From contig JAPLKK010000119.1 in NCBI GenBank assembly GCA_026388115.1, positions 1-58,241 of the forward strand: a stretch of 58,241 nucleotides of DNA, read 5' to 3'. The stretch is from Elusimicrobiota bacterium (GTDB lineage: Bacteria; Elusimicrobiota; Elusimicrobia; UBA1565; JACRDR01). Shown in pieces: positions 45,377-55,493 of the stretch. Positions within the stretch are counted from its first letter, which is position 1, and each line of letters opens with the position of its first letter. The notes beneath the pieces are model-generated. The model had not been told where the DNA came from and did no database searches. It worked only from the letters and a program-made list of their open reading frames with translations. The translations under genes and the position numbers were made by a program.

Positions 45377-46050
45377 GCATCGTCATCCCGGTCTACAACG
45401 AGCGCGCCACTCTGCCGACGCTCCTGGAGCGGGTGCGCGCGGTGCGGCTGCCTGTCGAGCGCGAGATCATCCTGGTGGACGACGGCTCCACCGACGGGAC
45501 GCGCGACTGGCTCAAGGACAACGCCGGCGGCGCCCGCGTGATCCTGCACGAGAAGAACCGCGGCAAAGGCGCGGCGGTCCGCACGGGCATCGCCGCGGCG
45601 ACGGGCGATTTCCTCATCATCCAGGACGCCGACCTCGAGTACGACCCGGCCGATTATCCGGCCCTGCTCACTCCGCTGCTCGACAACCGCGCGGACGTCG
45701 TCTTCGGCTCGCGCTTCCTGGGCGGCCCGCACCGCGTCCTGCTCTTCTGGCACTATTTCGCCAACCGCATCTTCACGCTGATCACCAACGTCCTCTACAA
45801 CGTCAACCTCGACGACATGGGGACCTGCTACAAGGTCTTCCGCACCGCGGTCCTGCGCCCCATCCCGATCCGCTCCGAGGGCTTCGGCTTCGAGGCGGAG
45901 GTGACGGCGAAAGTCTGCAAGCGCCATCTGAGGATCTACGAAGTGCCGATCTCCTACAGCGGGCGCACCTACGCCGAGGGCAAGAAGATCACCTGGCTCG
46001 ACGGCTTCGCCTACCTCTTCTGCCTTCTACGCTACCGCTTCGCCGACTGA
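45364..46050 (+). CDS. GT2 glycosyltransferase (polyprenol-phosphate sugar transferase-like)
   Basis: LSIVIPVYNERATLPTLLERVRAV, IILVDDGSTDGTRDWL, NRGKGAAVRTGIAAATGDFLIIQDADLEYDPADYPALL, FGSRFLGG. Confidence 0.92.
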   Translation: MATLSIVIPVYNERATLPTLLERVRAVRLPVEREIILVDDGSTDGTRDWLKDNAGGARVILHEKNRGKGAAVRTGIAAATGDFLIIQDADLEYDPADYPALLTPLLDNRADVVFGSRFLGGPHRVLLFWHYFANRIFTLITNVLYNVNLDDMGTCYKVFRTAVLRPIPIRSEGFGFEAEVTAKVCKRHLRIYEVPISYSGRTYAEGKKITWLDGFAYLFCLLRYRFAD

Positions 46051-47159
46051 TGGACCGCGTCAAGGTCCTGCAGGTCATCGAGTGCGGCGGCCCGGGCGGC
46101 TCGGGACAGCAGGTCGCCGCCTTGTGCAACGCGCTCGACCCCGCGCGCTTCGAGGTGGGCCTGGCGTACGCGGTGCGGCCGGGCACGGCGCCTGAGGATT
46201 ACCGTCGCACGGCCCCGGGGGCCGCACAGGCCTTCCATATTCCCGAGATGACGCGCGAGATATCCCCCGGCCGGGATCTCGCCGCGCTGCGGCGCCTGAC
46301 GGAGCTTTTCCGGCGCGAGAAACCGGACGTCGTGCACGCCCACTGCTCCAAGGCGGGCGCGCTCGCGCGTCTGGCGGCGCGCCGCGCGGGCGTGCCGCGC
46401 ATCTTCTACTCGCCGCGCGGCTACAGCTTCCTCATGCTCGACCGGCCCGCCGCGAGCCGCGCCTTCTACCGCGCGATCGAGCGCTCGGTGTCGTGGATCG
46501 GCGAGATCGTGGCCGTCTCCGAGAGCGAGGCGGCGCTGGCGCGTACGCTGTCCTGGGGCAAGCCGGTCCACGTCGCGCCCGACCCCTATTGGCCCGCGCT
46601 TCCCTCACCGCGGGAAGTCGGGAAGGGGGGCGCGGTCACGGTCGGGGCCTGCGGCCGCCTCACCTACGCGCGCAACCCCGAGGCCTTCGTGCGCCTCGCC
46701 CAGCGCCTGACTGATTCGCGCAACGATCTGCGCTGCCTCTGGGTGGGCGACGGGGAACTGGGGGCGCAGGTCCGCGAGATGATCCATGACATGAACCTGT
46801 CCTCGCGCCTGGAGTTGACGGGCTGGCTCGCCCCCGAGACCGCGCGCGAACGCCTGCGCGGGCTGGACGTCCTCGTCCATTTCTCGCGCTGGGAAGGGCT
46901 GCCGAACGTCGTGCTCGAGGCGATGGCCGCCGGCGTTCCCGTGGTGGCGTCCGACGCGCCGGGCAACCGCGACGCGGTGACCGACGGGGAGACCGGGCTC
47001 ATCGCAAAAGACGAAGTGGCGCTGTTGGAAAAGACGCTGGAGCTCGTCGACGATCCCGCCCGGCGAAAGCGCATGGGAGAGGCGGCGCGCGAGCGGGTGG
47101 CCCAACGATTCAGCCCGCGAAAGACGGTAGAGATACTCGAACAGCTTTACGCCGGGTAA
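46050..47159 (+). CDS. GT4 glycosyltransferase
   Basis: KVLQVIECGGPGGSGQQVAALCNALD, PDVVHAHCSKAGALARLAARRAGVPRIFYSPRGYSF, VHFSRWEGLPNVVLEAMAAGVPVVASDAPGNRDAV. Confidence 0.94.
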   Translation: MDRVKVLQVIECGGPGGSGQQVAALCNALDPARFEVGLAYAVRPGTAPEDYRRTAPGAAQAFHIPEMTREISPGRDLAALRRLTELFRREKPDVVHAHCSKAGALARLAARRAGVPRIFYSPRGYSFLMLDRPAASRAFYRAIERSVSWIGEIVAVSESEAALARTLSWGKPVHVAPDPYWPALPSPREVGKGGAVTVGACGRLTYARNPEAFVRLAQRLTDSRNDLRCLWVGDGELGAQVREMIHDMNLSSRLELTGWLAPETARERLRGLDVLVHFSRWEGLPNVVLEAMAAGVPVVASDAPGNRDAVTDGETGLIAKDEVALLEKTLELVDDPARRKRMGEAARERVAQRFSPRKTVEILEQLYAG

Positions 47160-47161
47160 GT

Positions 47162-47200
47162 CCCCCCACCCCAACCCTCCCCCACAAGGGGGGAGGGAGA
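47162..47200 (-). repeat. Dispersed GC-rich hairpin/G-run element, copy 3
   Basis: ccccccaccccaaccctcccccacaaggggggagggaga; fills the 42-bp gap between convergent genes. Confidence 0.85.
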
Positions 47201-47201
47201 G

Positions 47202-48662
47202 TTAGGGATCTTCTTGCAGCGCGGCGTAGAGCCGCGTCGCCGAGAACGCGCCTAGCGCGGCGAGCACGGCGGCGACCGCGGCGCGCGCCGCCCACGGAAG
47301 CGACCTCAGAGCGCCCTCGCCGGAAAACAAGTCGAGCCACGGGTGCAGGCTCCAGGACCACACCGTCGCCTTCTCAAGGTCGACACGCCAGCCGTAGCCG
47401 GGCCAAGTGAGGTAGCCGCCGAGGGCGTGGACGAGGATCGAGAAGGCCCCGGCGCCGCACCACGCCGCCAGCCGCCGAGGCTCGGACCGGATCGCGCTCT
47501 CCAGTTCCGCGCAGCAGAAAGCCAATACCATGGCCATGGCGGCGAAGTAGCGCGTGCCGAACGTAGCGCCGCCCACCCAGGAGTCGTAGCAGGCGACGAA
47601 GGCCCATGTCGCGAGCGCGCCCGGCGCCAGCCAGCGCGACTCGGCGCTCGCCTCGCGCCGCAAGGGGGCCCATAGCCCGAAGGCCAAGAAAGGCGAGAAC
47701 AGCAGCATCCCGCGCGTCGGACTGAGCAGCATGGCGACGAAGGCGGCGGGCTGAAAGCCCGTCAGCAGGGCCGCATGGACCGGAGCCTCGGGCGGGACGA
47801 AGCGCCCCGTGTAGTGATGCCAGTAGCCGAGCAGCAAGACAGCCGGGACGGCGGCGCCGAGCGCAAAGCCGGGCAGGCGACGCGCACGATGGAACAGCAC
47901 GTGGAGCCCGGCGGGCGCGGCGAAGAAGACGCTGTCCGGCCGCGCGGCGACGGCCCAGCCGAAGCCGAGCCCGGAGAGGAAATCCCAACGCCTTCCCGCG
48001 CGCGTGAGGCCGAGCAGGCCGAGCGACAGGCCCAGGCAAGCGGGGCCGTGCTGGTACAACGCCTGGCTGCTGACGCTGAAGGCCCAGGTGCCGAAAGCGT
48101 AGAAGGCGGCGATGCACAGCGCCCATGCGCGCGACGCGCGGGCGGAGCAGGCATGATAAAGAAGCGACACCGAGCCCGCAACGATCAGCGCCGCGCTCAC
48201 CTTGGAGAGGTTGTGCAAGAACTGCTCGGTCGGCAAGACTCCGCCCAGCGTCGGCAAGAGGTACAGCGGCAGGGCCATCAGCGCCGGGGCGACCGGGTAG
48301 AGAGAAAGGCGATGAGGCCCGGCGGCAAGGGTGAAATTCAGCGGCAGCAGGCGATCGCCGATAAAGCGGTCCAGCGCGAACGTGTGATCGCGCAGCAAGG
48401 CGAAGGGCACGAGGGACATCGGGATGTCGTCGCCGCCATGCCAGCGAAAAGTGGAGAGATAGACCGCGGCCGACAGCAGGAAGAGGAACGCGCCCGGACG
48501 CCGCTCCCACGGGCGGCGCGCTTCGGCGAACAACCAGCCGAGCCCGGCCAGGCAGGCGAGGAAGGCCGGGGTCCATAGGACGCCGCCGCGAAAATCGGCC
48601 CAGAAGAACCAGGAGAGACCGGCGGCAAAAGCAAAGCTGAAGATACGTTTCGGCGCGGGCAC
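47202..48662 (-). CDS. Multi-TM membrane protein, GT-C glycosyltransferase-like
   Basis: Many hydrophobic segments; FRWHGGDDIPMSLVPFALLRDHTFALDRF, FYAFGTWAFSVSSQALYQHGPACLGLSLGLLGL, AVAARPDSVFFAAPAGLHVLF. Confidence 0.65.
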   Translation of the reverse strand: MPAPKRIFSFAFAAGLSWFFWADFRGGVLWTPAFLACLAGLGWLFAEARRPWERRPGAFLFLLSAAVYLSTFRWHGGDDIPMSLVPFALLRDHTFALDRFIGDRLLPLNFTLAAGPHRLSLYPVAPALMALPLYLLPTLGGVLPTEQFLHNLSKVSAALIVAGSVSLLYHACSARASRAWALCIAAFYAFGTWAFSVSSQALYQHGPACLGLSLGLLGLTRAGRRWDFLSGLGFGWAVAARPDSVFFAAPAGLHVLFHRARRLPGFALGAAVPAVLLLGYWHHYTGRFVPPEAPVHAALLTGFQPAAFVAMLLSPTRGMLLFSPFLAFGLWAPLRREASAESRWLAPGALATWAFVACYDSWVGGATFGTRYFAAMAMVLAFCCAELESAIRSEPRRLAAWCGAGAFSILVHALGGYLTWPGYGWRVDLEKATVWSWSLHPWLDLFSGEGALRSLPWAARAAVAAVLAALGAFSATRLYAALQEDP

Positions 48663-48700
48663 GGGAAGCCGAGTATAGCGTTTTTTGTTAGAATCGCTTG

Positions 48701-49684
48701 ATGAGTCGGCAACGGCGTCTTGACGTCGAGCGCGAGCTGAAGGCCGTCATCGGCCTGGAAGCGGATGCCTTGCGCCAAGTCCAGCGCGCCGTGAACGAGG
48801 CCTTCACCCGCGCGGTGCGCCTGTTGGCCCGCTGCCGCGGCAAGGTGGTCGTCACGGGCATGGGCAAGTCGGGGCTCATCGGCCACAAGATAGCCGCCAC
48901 CCTCGCGGCGACCGGCACGCCCGCCATCTACCTGCACCCCGCCGACGGGATGCACGGCGACCTGGGCGTGGTCCAGCGGGGCGACGTGGTGCTCGCCATC
49001 GGGAAGTCCGGCGAGTCCGACGAGCTGAACGCGATCCTCCCGGCCATCAAGCGCATCGGCGTGCCGATCGTGGCGATCACCTCGAGCGTCCGCTCCACCT
49101 TGGCGCGCCGCTCCGATCTGGTGCTGTTCACGCCCATCGACCGAGAGGCCTGCCCGCCCAACCTTTCCCCCACTTGCCGCCCCACCGCGGCGCTCGCCGT
49201 GGGCGACGCCTTGGCGGTCACGCTGATGAAGCTGCGGGGCTTCAAGAAGGAGCATTTCGCCTTGCTGCACCCGGGCGGCCGCCTGGGCAAGCGCCTCACG
49301 CTCACCGTCGCCGACATCATGCGCGACGGCGACAGCAACCCCGTCATCGGCGCGGGCGCGACCATGCAGGAGGCGCTCGTCGAGATGACGCGCCAGCACG
49401 CGGGGGCGGTCTCGGTCGTGGACCGGCGCGGCAGGCTCCTGGGCCTCGTCACCGATTACGACATCCGCCGCCAGCTCGAGCGGGGCGAGAACATCCTGCG
49501 CAAGTCGGTCAAAGAGGTGATGAACCCGCGCGCCACCTCGATCCGCTCCGACCGCCTGGCCGTAGAGGCGGCGGACCTGATGGGCAACCGCAAGTACCCC
49601 TTCACCGTCCTGCCCGTGGTGGACGCGCGCGGGCGGGCGATCGGCATGATCAATCTCGTGGATATCCGCTCGCGGGGCCTGTGA
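48701..49684 (+). CDS. kpsF: KpsF/GutQ-type arabinose-5-phosphate isomerase (SIS + CBS)
   Basis: KVVVTGMGKSGLIGHKIAATLAATGTPAIYLHPADGMHGDLGVVQRGDVVLAIGKSGESDELNAILP, HPGGRLGKRLTLTVADIM, C-terminal CBS pair. Confidence 0.93.
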   Translation: MSRQRRLDVERELKAVIGLEADALRQVQRAVNEAFTRAVRLLARCRGKVVVTGMGKSGLIGHKIAATLAATGTPAIYLHPADGMHGDLGVVQRGDVVLAIGKSGESDELNAILPAIKRIGVPIVAITSSVRSTLARRSDLVLFTPIDREACPPNLSPTCRPTAALAVGDALAVTLMKLRGFKKEHFALLHPGGRLGKRLTLTVADIMRDGDSNPVIGAGATMQEALVEMTRQHAGAVSVVDRRGRLLGLVTDYDIRRQLERGENILRKSVKEVMNPRATSIRSDRLAVEAADLMGNRKYPFTVLPVVDARGRAIGMINLVDIRSRGL

Positions 49685-51159
49685 AGACCCGGACTTCTCC
49701 CTCCCCCCTTGCGGGGGTGGCTGCCCCCGGGCAGGGTGGGGGGTCGGCGACCGCGCCGGTCGCTTTTCCTGTCTGGCTGAGGCACGCCCTGCGCCTCGCG
49801 CTGCATCTCCTCTTGGACGGCGCAAGCGTCGTGCTGGCTTACCGGCTCGCCTACGAGCTGCGCTTCCACGACGCGGCTTTTTTGCGGCGCTTCCCGATGA
49901 TCGGCGTCGATCCGGGCTGGTACCTCCACCGCAAGCTCCTTTTCGCGGTGGTGCCGATGTGGCTGGCGCTGTTCTGGTACGACGCGCGGCTCTACGCCGC
50001 GGCCTACAGATCCGGCTCCGACCGTTTTCTCCTGATCTGCAGAGGCGCGGCGCTGGCCACCATGGTGACGCTCGCGGCGACGTTCATCTACAGCCGGCTG
50101 CTCTTCTCGCGCCTCGTGATGCTCATGGCCGCCCCGCTCGCCGTCGCCTTCGTGGCGGTGGCCCAGGCCGCGGTCCTCAAGCTCGACCGCTGGGTGGCGC
50201 GCCACGAGCACACCTCTCCCCTGCTTCTCATCGGCGGCGGCAAGGCCTCGGAGCTCATCCGGCTGAATCTGCTGGCGCGCCACCCCGGCCTTCCCATCCA
50301 CCAGCTCGACGAGCTCACGAGCGCCGACGAGGCGCTGGCGGCCGCCCGGGCCTGCGGAGCGCGCGAGGTGGTGCTCACGCGCTCGGCGCGCGGCAGCGCC
50401 GCGGCCCTCGCCCTGGCCGAGGCGTGCGAGAATGCCGACATCGACTTCAAGATCGTGCCGGACCTGCTCGAGCTGAGACTGGGCGAGCTGCAGATGGACG
50501 GGTCGCTCGGCGTGCTCGCCTATCGCCTCCAGCACACCTCTCTCACCCCCGCCAACTACGCGGCCAAGCGCGCCTTCGACATGGCCTTCAGCCTGTTGGT
50601 GCTGGCCGCCGCGGCCCTGCCGCTGGCTCTCATCGCCCTGCTCATCAAGCTCGATTCCGACGGCCCGGTGCTGTATCGCCAGAAGCGGCTGGGGCTGCGG
50701 AGCCAGCCCTTCGACGCCTACAAGTTCCGGACGATGCGCCGGGACGCCGAGGCCCGGCTCAAGGACGTGCGCACCGAGCAAGGGGGCTTCTTCAAGCTCA
50801 AGGACGACCCGCGCGTGACGAGGGTCGGGCGCGTCCTGCGGCGCTTCTCGCTCGACGAGTTCCCGCAGTTCTTGAACGTGCTGCGCGGCGAGATGAGCGT
50901 CGTCGGGCCGCGGCCCCTCGCCGTCACGACCGGCGAGCTGGAGGAGCTGGTCCGCGAGTTCGGGCCGACGGCGAAGAAACGGATGAACATGCTGCCCGGC
51001 ATCACGGGGCTGTGGCAGGTCTCGGGCCGCTCGGACGTCGACAGCGAGCAGCGCTTCGCGCTCGACATGTACTACATCGAGCGCTGGTCTTTGGGCCTGG
51101 ACCTCACGGTGATCCTCAGGACCGTGCCCGCGATGCTGCTCGGCAAAGGAGCGTACTGA
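49681..51159 (+). CDS. Polyprenyl glycosylphosphotransferase (exopolysaccharide initiating enzyme)
   Basis: AKRAFDMAFSLLVLAAAALPLALIALLIKLDSDGPVLYRQKRLGLRSQPFDAYKFRTMRRDAE, RVTRVGRVLRRFSLDEFPQFLNVLRGEMSVVGPRPL, MLPGITGLWQVSGRSD; N-terminus encoded by repeat copy 4 if the GTG at 49681 is used. Confidence 0.94.
   Translation: MKTRTSPSPLAGVAAPGQGGGSATAPVAFPVWLRHALRLALHLLLDGASVVLAYRLAYELRFHDAAFLRRFPMIGVDPGWYLHRKLLFAVVPMWLALFWYDARLYAAAYRSGSDRFLLICRGAALATMVTLAATFIYSRLLFSRLVMLMAAPLAVAFVAVAQAAVLKLDRWVARHEHTSPLLLIGGGKASELIRLNLLARHPGLPIHQLDELTSADEALAAARACGAREVVLTRSARGSAAALALAEACENADIDFKIVPDLLELRLGELQMDGSLGVLAYRLQHTSLTPANYAAKRAFDMAFSLLVLAAAALPLALIALLIKLDSDGPVLYRQKRLGLRSQPFDAYKFRTMRRDAEARLKDVRTEQGGFFKLKDDPRVTRVGRVLRRFSLDEFPQFLNVLRGEMSVVGPRPLAVTTGELEELVREFGPTAKKRMNMLPGITGLWQVSGRSDVDSEQRFALDMYYIERWSLGLDLTVILRTVPAMLLGKGAY
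49696..49743 (+). repeat. Dispersed GC-rich hairpin element, copy 4 (variant with extra hairpin)
   Basis: tctccctccccccttgcgggggtggctgcccccgggcagggtggggggt; internal CTGCCC-cc-GGGCAG hairpin. Confidence 0.75.
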
Positions 51160-52295
51160 TGGAAACGGCGACCGCCTTGGACCGCATCCCGTTCTTGGAC
51201 TTGAAGGATCAGTACGCCGCGCTGCGCGGCGAGCTGCTGGAGGCGGCGACGCGCGTGCTCGACAGCGGGCGCTTCATCCTCGGGCCGGAAGGCGAGGCCT
51301 TCGAGCGCGAGTTCGCCGAGCTGCAGGGGGCGCCCTCGTGCCTCGGCGTCTCCTCGGGCACGGACGCGCTGATGCTGGCGCTGGAGGCGTCGGGCGTGCG
51401 CGCCGGAGACGAGGTGATCGTCCCCTCCTTCACCTTCATCGCCACGGCCACCGTCGTCAACGCCGTGGGCGCGACCCCCGTCTTCGCCGACGTGGACCCG
51501 GAGCGGCTGACCTTGGACGCGGCCAGCGCCGCCTCGCGGGTGACGAAGCGCACCAAGGCGATGATCCCGGTCCACCTTTTCGGCGGCCCGGCGGAGATGG
51601 CGCCGCTCGTCGCGCTCGCGCGCGAGCGCAAGCTCGCTTTGATCGAGGACTGCGCCCAGGCGCACCTGGCGACGTACAAGGGCAAGGGCGTCGGCTCCAT
51701 CGGCGACGCGGGCGGCTTCTCGTTCTACCCCTCGAAGAACCTCGGCGCGGCGGGCGACGCCGGCGCCATCACGACGCGGCGCAAGCCCCTCGCGGACGCC
51801 TGCGCGACGCTGCGCGACGTCGGCCGCCGCCCGGGCAAGAAGCGCTACGAGCACGAGTGCGTCGGCCGCAACTGCCGCTTAGACGAGCTGCAGGCCGCCG
51901 TCCTGCGCGTCAAGCTCAAGCGGCTGGCCTCATGGACCGAGGCGCGCCGCCGCCTGGCCGCGCGCTACCGCGCGGGCCTCGCCGGCCTGGACCTGCGCCT
52001 GCCGCCGCCCGAGGAGGCCGGCAGCCGCCACGTGTACCACTGCTTCACCGTCCAGACGCCGCGCCGCGACGCCTTGGCGAAGCGTCTGGCCGACGCGGGC
52101 ATCGGCACCGCGATCTATTATCCGATCCCGCTCCACCTTCAGCCCGCCTACGCCGGGAGCGCGCGCAGGGGAGAGCTGCCCGCCAGCGAGCGGGCCTGCG
52201 GCCAGGTGCTCAGCCTGCCGATGTTCCCCGAGCTGGCCGAGGCCGCGGTGGACCGCGTCTGCGAGGAGACGCGCCGCTTCTTCGCGGTCTTATGA
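51159..52295 (+). CDS. DegT/DnrJ/EryC1 family aminotransferase
   Basis: SCLGVSSGTDALMLALEASGV, VIVPSFTFIATATVVNAVGATPVFADVDPERLTLD, ALIEDCAQAHLATYKGKGVGSIGDAGGFSFYPSKNLGAAGDAGAITT. Confidence 0.95.
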   Translation: METATALDRIPFLDLKDQYAALRGELLEAATRVLDSGRFILGPEGEAFEREFAELQGAPSCLGVSSGTDALMLALEASGVRAGDEVIVPSFTFIATATVVNAVGATPVFADVDPERLTLDAASAASRVTKRTKAMIPVHLFGGPAEMAPLVALARERKLALIEDCAQAHLATYKGKGVGSIGDAGGFSFYPSKNLGAAGDAGAITTRRKPLADACATLRDVGRRPGKKRYEHECVGRNCRLDELQAAVLRVKLKRLASWTEARRRLAARYRAGLAGLDLRLPPPEEAGSRHVYHCFTVQTPRRDALAKRLADAGIGTAIYYPIPLHLQPAYAGSARRGELPASERACGQVLSLPMFPELAEAAVDRVCEETRRFFAVL

Positions 52296-53455
52296 AGCGG
52301 GTCCTTTTCGTCGCCACCTCCACGACCCAGGGCGGTGCCGAAAAGACGGTATACACGCTCGCGACCCTGCTCGATCCCCAGAAATTCCAGGTCGCCGGCA
52401 TCGTGAGCCTCAAGCCGAAGGGCGTCTTCGCCGAGAAGCTCGAATCGATGGGCCACAAGGTCTACACGCTCGGGCTCACGGGGCGGCCGAACCTGGGCCA
52501 CCTGAAGGCGCTGGGCGACATCGTCCGAGAGACCAAGCCCGACCTGGTGCACGCGGTGATGTTCCAGGCGATCCAGTTCTCGCGCGCCATGAGGCTCTTC
52601 GGCTACGCCGAGTTCCCCTTGCTGTCGGCGCCGCGCGTCCATTACCGCACGCGCTCGAACTTTTCGCTGTGGATCGACCGCCTGCTCAAGCCTTTCGACG
52701 CGATGCTGGCGACGGAGTCGGAGGCCAGCCGCAAGTACCTGCTCGAAAAGCTCAAGTACGACCCGGACAAGGTCGTCACGGTCTACAACGGCACCGACAT
52801 CGCGAGCTGGCCCCTCTCGAAGGTGGACCGCGAGCGGGTGCGCGGCAAGCTCGGCCTGGGCCCGGAGCATGTCCTTATTGGCGCCGTGGGCCGCCTCGAC
52901 GAGCAGAAGGGGCACCGCTTCCTGCTCGAGGCGGTCGCGCAGCTCAAGGCCGCGCACAAGGTGAAGCTGGCGGTCGTGGGCGAGGGTCCGCTGCGCGGCG
53001 AGCTCGAGGCCCTGGCGCGGAGCCTGCACCTCGAGCACGACGTGGTCTTTCCGGGCGAGCTGCAGAACATCCCGGTGTGGCTCAGCGCCTTCGACATCTT
53101 CGTCCAGCCCTCGTTGTGGGAGGGCCTCCCCAACGCCCTGCTCGAGGCCATGGGCATGGGCCTGCCCGTCATCGCGACGAAAGTCGACGGGGTGCCGGAG
53201 CTCGTCCAGCACGACGTCAACGGCCTGCTCGTCGAGGCCGGTCAGCCCCAGGGCCTGTTCATGGCGATCCAGGACTTGGCGCTCGACGCGGCGTTCCGCG
53301 GGCGCCTCGCCTCGGCCGCCAAGCGCACCATCCAGGAGAAGTTCAAGCTCGCCGACATGATCGCCAACTACGAGAAGCTGTACGCCAAGCTCACGGCGGT
53401 CGGCTCGCGCCCGCCCAACTTCCCCAAGCCCGAGGGAACGTATGGGATCCCTTAG
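52292..53455 (+). CDS. GT4 glycosyltransferase
   Basis: VLFVATSTTQGGAEKTVYTLATLL, PDLVHAVMFQAIQFSRAMRLFG, VVTVYNGTDIASWP, QPSLWEGLPNALLEAMGMGLPVIATKVDGVPELV. Confidence 0.94.
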   Translation: MKRVLFVATSTTQGGAEKTVYTLATLLDPQKFQVAGIVSLKPKGVFAEKLESMGHKVYTLGLTGRPNLGHLKALGDIVRETKPDLVHAVMFQAIQFSRAMRLFGYAEFPLLSAPRVHYRTRSNFSLWIDRLLKPFDAMLATESEASRKYLLEKLKYDPDKVVTVYNGTDIASWPLSKVDRERVRGKLGLGPEHVLIGAVGRLDEQKGHRFLLEAVAQLKAAHKVKLAVVGEGPLRGELEALARSLHLEHDVVFPGELQNIPVWLSAFDIFVQPSLWEGLPNALLEAMGMGLPVIATKVDGVPELVQHDVNGLLVEAGQPQGLFMAIQDLALDAAFRGRLASAAKRTIQEKFKLADMIANYEKLYAKLTAVGSRPPNFPKPEGTYGIP

Positions 53456-55465
53456 GGGATCGTAAGGCGGCCGCGGCTCGGCGTCAGGCCGGGGACGGCC
53501 AGCTCGAAGGGAAGCTCGGGGTTCGGCGCAAACGAGAGCCGGTAAGTCCGAATCTGCCTGCGTCAAGACGACCTCGGCGCTCAGCGGCAGTCGCTCGCGC
53601 AAAACGGCTTCGACGCGCACGCTCCCGTCCAGAGTGACGGCAAGCCGCGACAGGGCCGGCACGCGGGCCGCGATCCAGGAGGCGACGGTCTCGGAGGTCA
53701 CCAGCGCCGACTCCAAGGCCAGGCGGTCGAGATGCAGCAGCCTCACGTCTTCGAGCCGCGACTCGAGGCCCAGCGGGACCAGGTCGAGCCCCTCGAGCCT
53801 GGCCTTCACGTCGCGGATCTCCAGGCCGCGGATCCATAACGACCGCGCCGAAAGTTCCGCGCTCTCATAGACGCCGCGCTTGGGGTCCCAGGGGCCGAAC
53901 GCGACCGTCAAGCCCCGCGCCGAATAAGCCGGCGTCTCGAGAGAGTCGAAGCGCAGCTGACGGGACTTGAACGGCGGCGCAGAGCGCCGCCGGCGCTGGA
54001 ACAAGACGGCCTCCCCCTCCGGCAGAGGGAAGGTGGCGACGACCTCGTAGCCGCGCACGAACCAGGACTGCGGGTCCAGCATGTCCTGGCGCACCTCGGG
54101 CAGCTGGTTGACCACCGACGCCGGCCCGAGCGAGCCCTGCTTGATCAACACGAAATCGGACAGCTCGCAATAGCGACGATTGACGCCGCGGATGTTCACC
54201 CGGAGAGTGCCGTCGCGCCGGCGGATCCATTGGAAGGTCGGGCAGTTGAAGCGTTCATCGTTGGCGACGAGCGTCAGGTTGGCGAACGGCCGGCCCGGCT
54301 CGATGCGGCTTTCCGCCGCCTTCAGGATCTCGGCGATCTTCCAATCCTCGCGGACCGGAGGCCAGCTCGACAAGAACGGCAGGCGGACGCCCGCCGGCTG
54401 AAAGACGATGGGGCGGATCCAGACGTGCGTGAAGTTCGCGGCGCTGAAAAGCTGCCACACGCAGGCCAGAACGGTCAGCGCCTTCGGGAAGACTCCCGGC
54501 ACGAACAGGAACAAGGGGGTCACGAACCAAGCCGTGACGAGCCAGGAGTCGTCGCGGCCCTTGCGCAGGCGATGCGCGAACAAGGCCGCCAGCGCGAGCG
54601 CCCACAGCGGCGCATCCAGGCCGCCCGCCATCTGCCAAAGATAGGTGAGGCACGCCAAGCCCCGCCACACCGGCACCGCCTGGTCGGTCGCGCCCATGAA
54701 CAGGGTCCGGAGGAGCGTCGGGTTTTGGGCGGCGTACCACCACGCGCACCCGAGGACGGCCAAGGCGAGCGCGGCCAGGGCGCGCCAGCGGGTGGACCGC
54801 GCCCGGAGGGCGCGCGCGAGCATCCAAGCCGCCGGCAAGAAATAGGTCCACGCGCTGAACTTGGTCAGCATCGCGAGCGCGGCGCAGGCGCCGAAGGCCA
54901 GGGAACCGGCCCATTCCGTAAACCCCGCGGACCAGACGAGCGACAGGTAACCGGCGGCGACCATCGCGGCGAGCGGCAGGTCCAGGAGCTGCTGGCGCAA
55001 CAGCTCCTGCGTCACCGGCGCGCAGGAGATCAAAAGAACGGCGACGCCGGCCTCCCAAGGGCCGGCCAACAGCATCCCGAGCCCCCAGACCGACAGGATC
55101 AGGACGGCGAGCCAGAACGCGTTGACCCAGAGCGAGGCGGTCGCGGGGTCGGCCCCCGACATCGAGGGCACCAGCGTCAGGCAGTACAGGGGCGGGTACG
55201 CCGGCATGCCCGGCTTGGGCGCGAGATGCACGAAGCCGCTGAAGTCCCCCCGGCTCAGATCCTCGGCGTAGTCCTTCGCCGTCTCCAGATGGACGGACTC
55301 GTCCCAGCGCGGAGGCCGGGACTCGGCGCGGATCCAGGAGCCGAGCAGCCAAAGCTGGAAGACGATGACCGCGGCCGCCGTGAGCGCGCTGAGCGGGACG
55401 GGCCAGCGGCGCGGACGGGGAGCCTCCTCTTCGATCTCTTCGAAGGCGCTGACGCGTTCGGGCAT
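53452..55465 (-). CDS. Multi-TM GT-C/PMT-like glycosyltransferase with a C-terminal frameshift near 53550
   Basis: PRWDESVHLETAKDYAEDLSRGDFSGFVHLAPKPGMPAYPPLYCLTLVPSMSG, TM segments; C-terminal coding resumes in another frame as TYRLSFAPNPELPFELAVPGLTPSRGRLTIP* ending at 53452. Confidence 0.7.
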
Positions 55466-55493
55466 GGGAAATTTATAGCAATTCTGTGGATTT

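Noticed and set aside
52148-53451. N-terminal/C-terminal extension of the 1183-aa minus ORF through the GT4 and DegT genes
   Set aside because: Antisense shadow of strongly coding + strand genes in high-GC DNA; explained by a frameshift that removes the true stop at 53452
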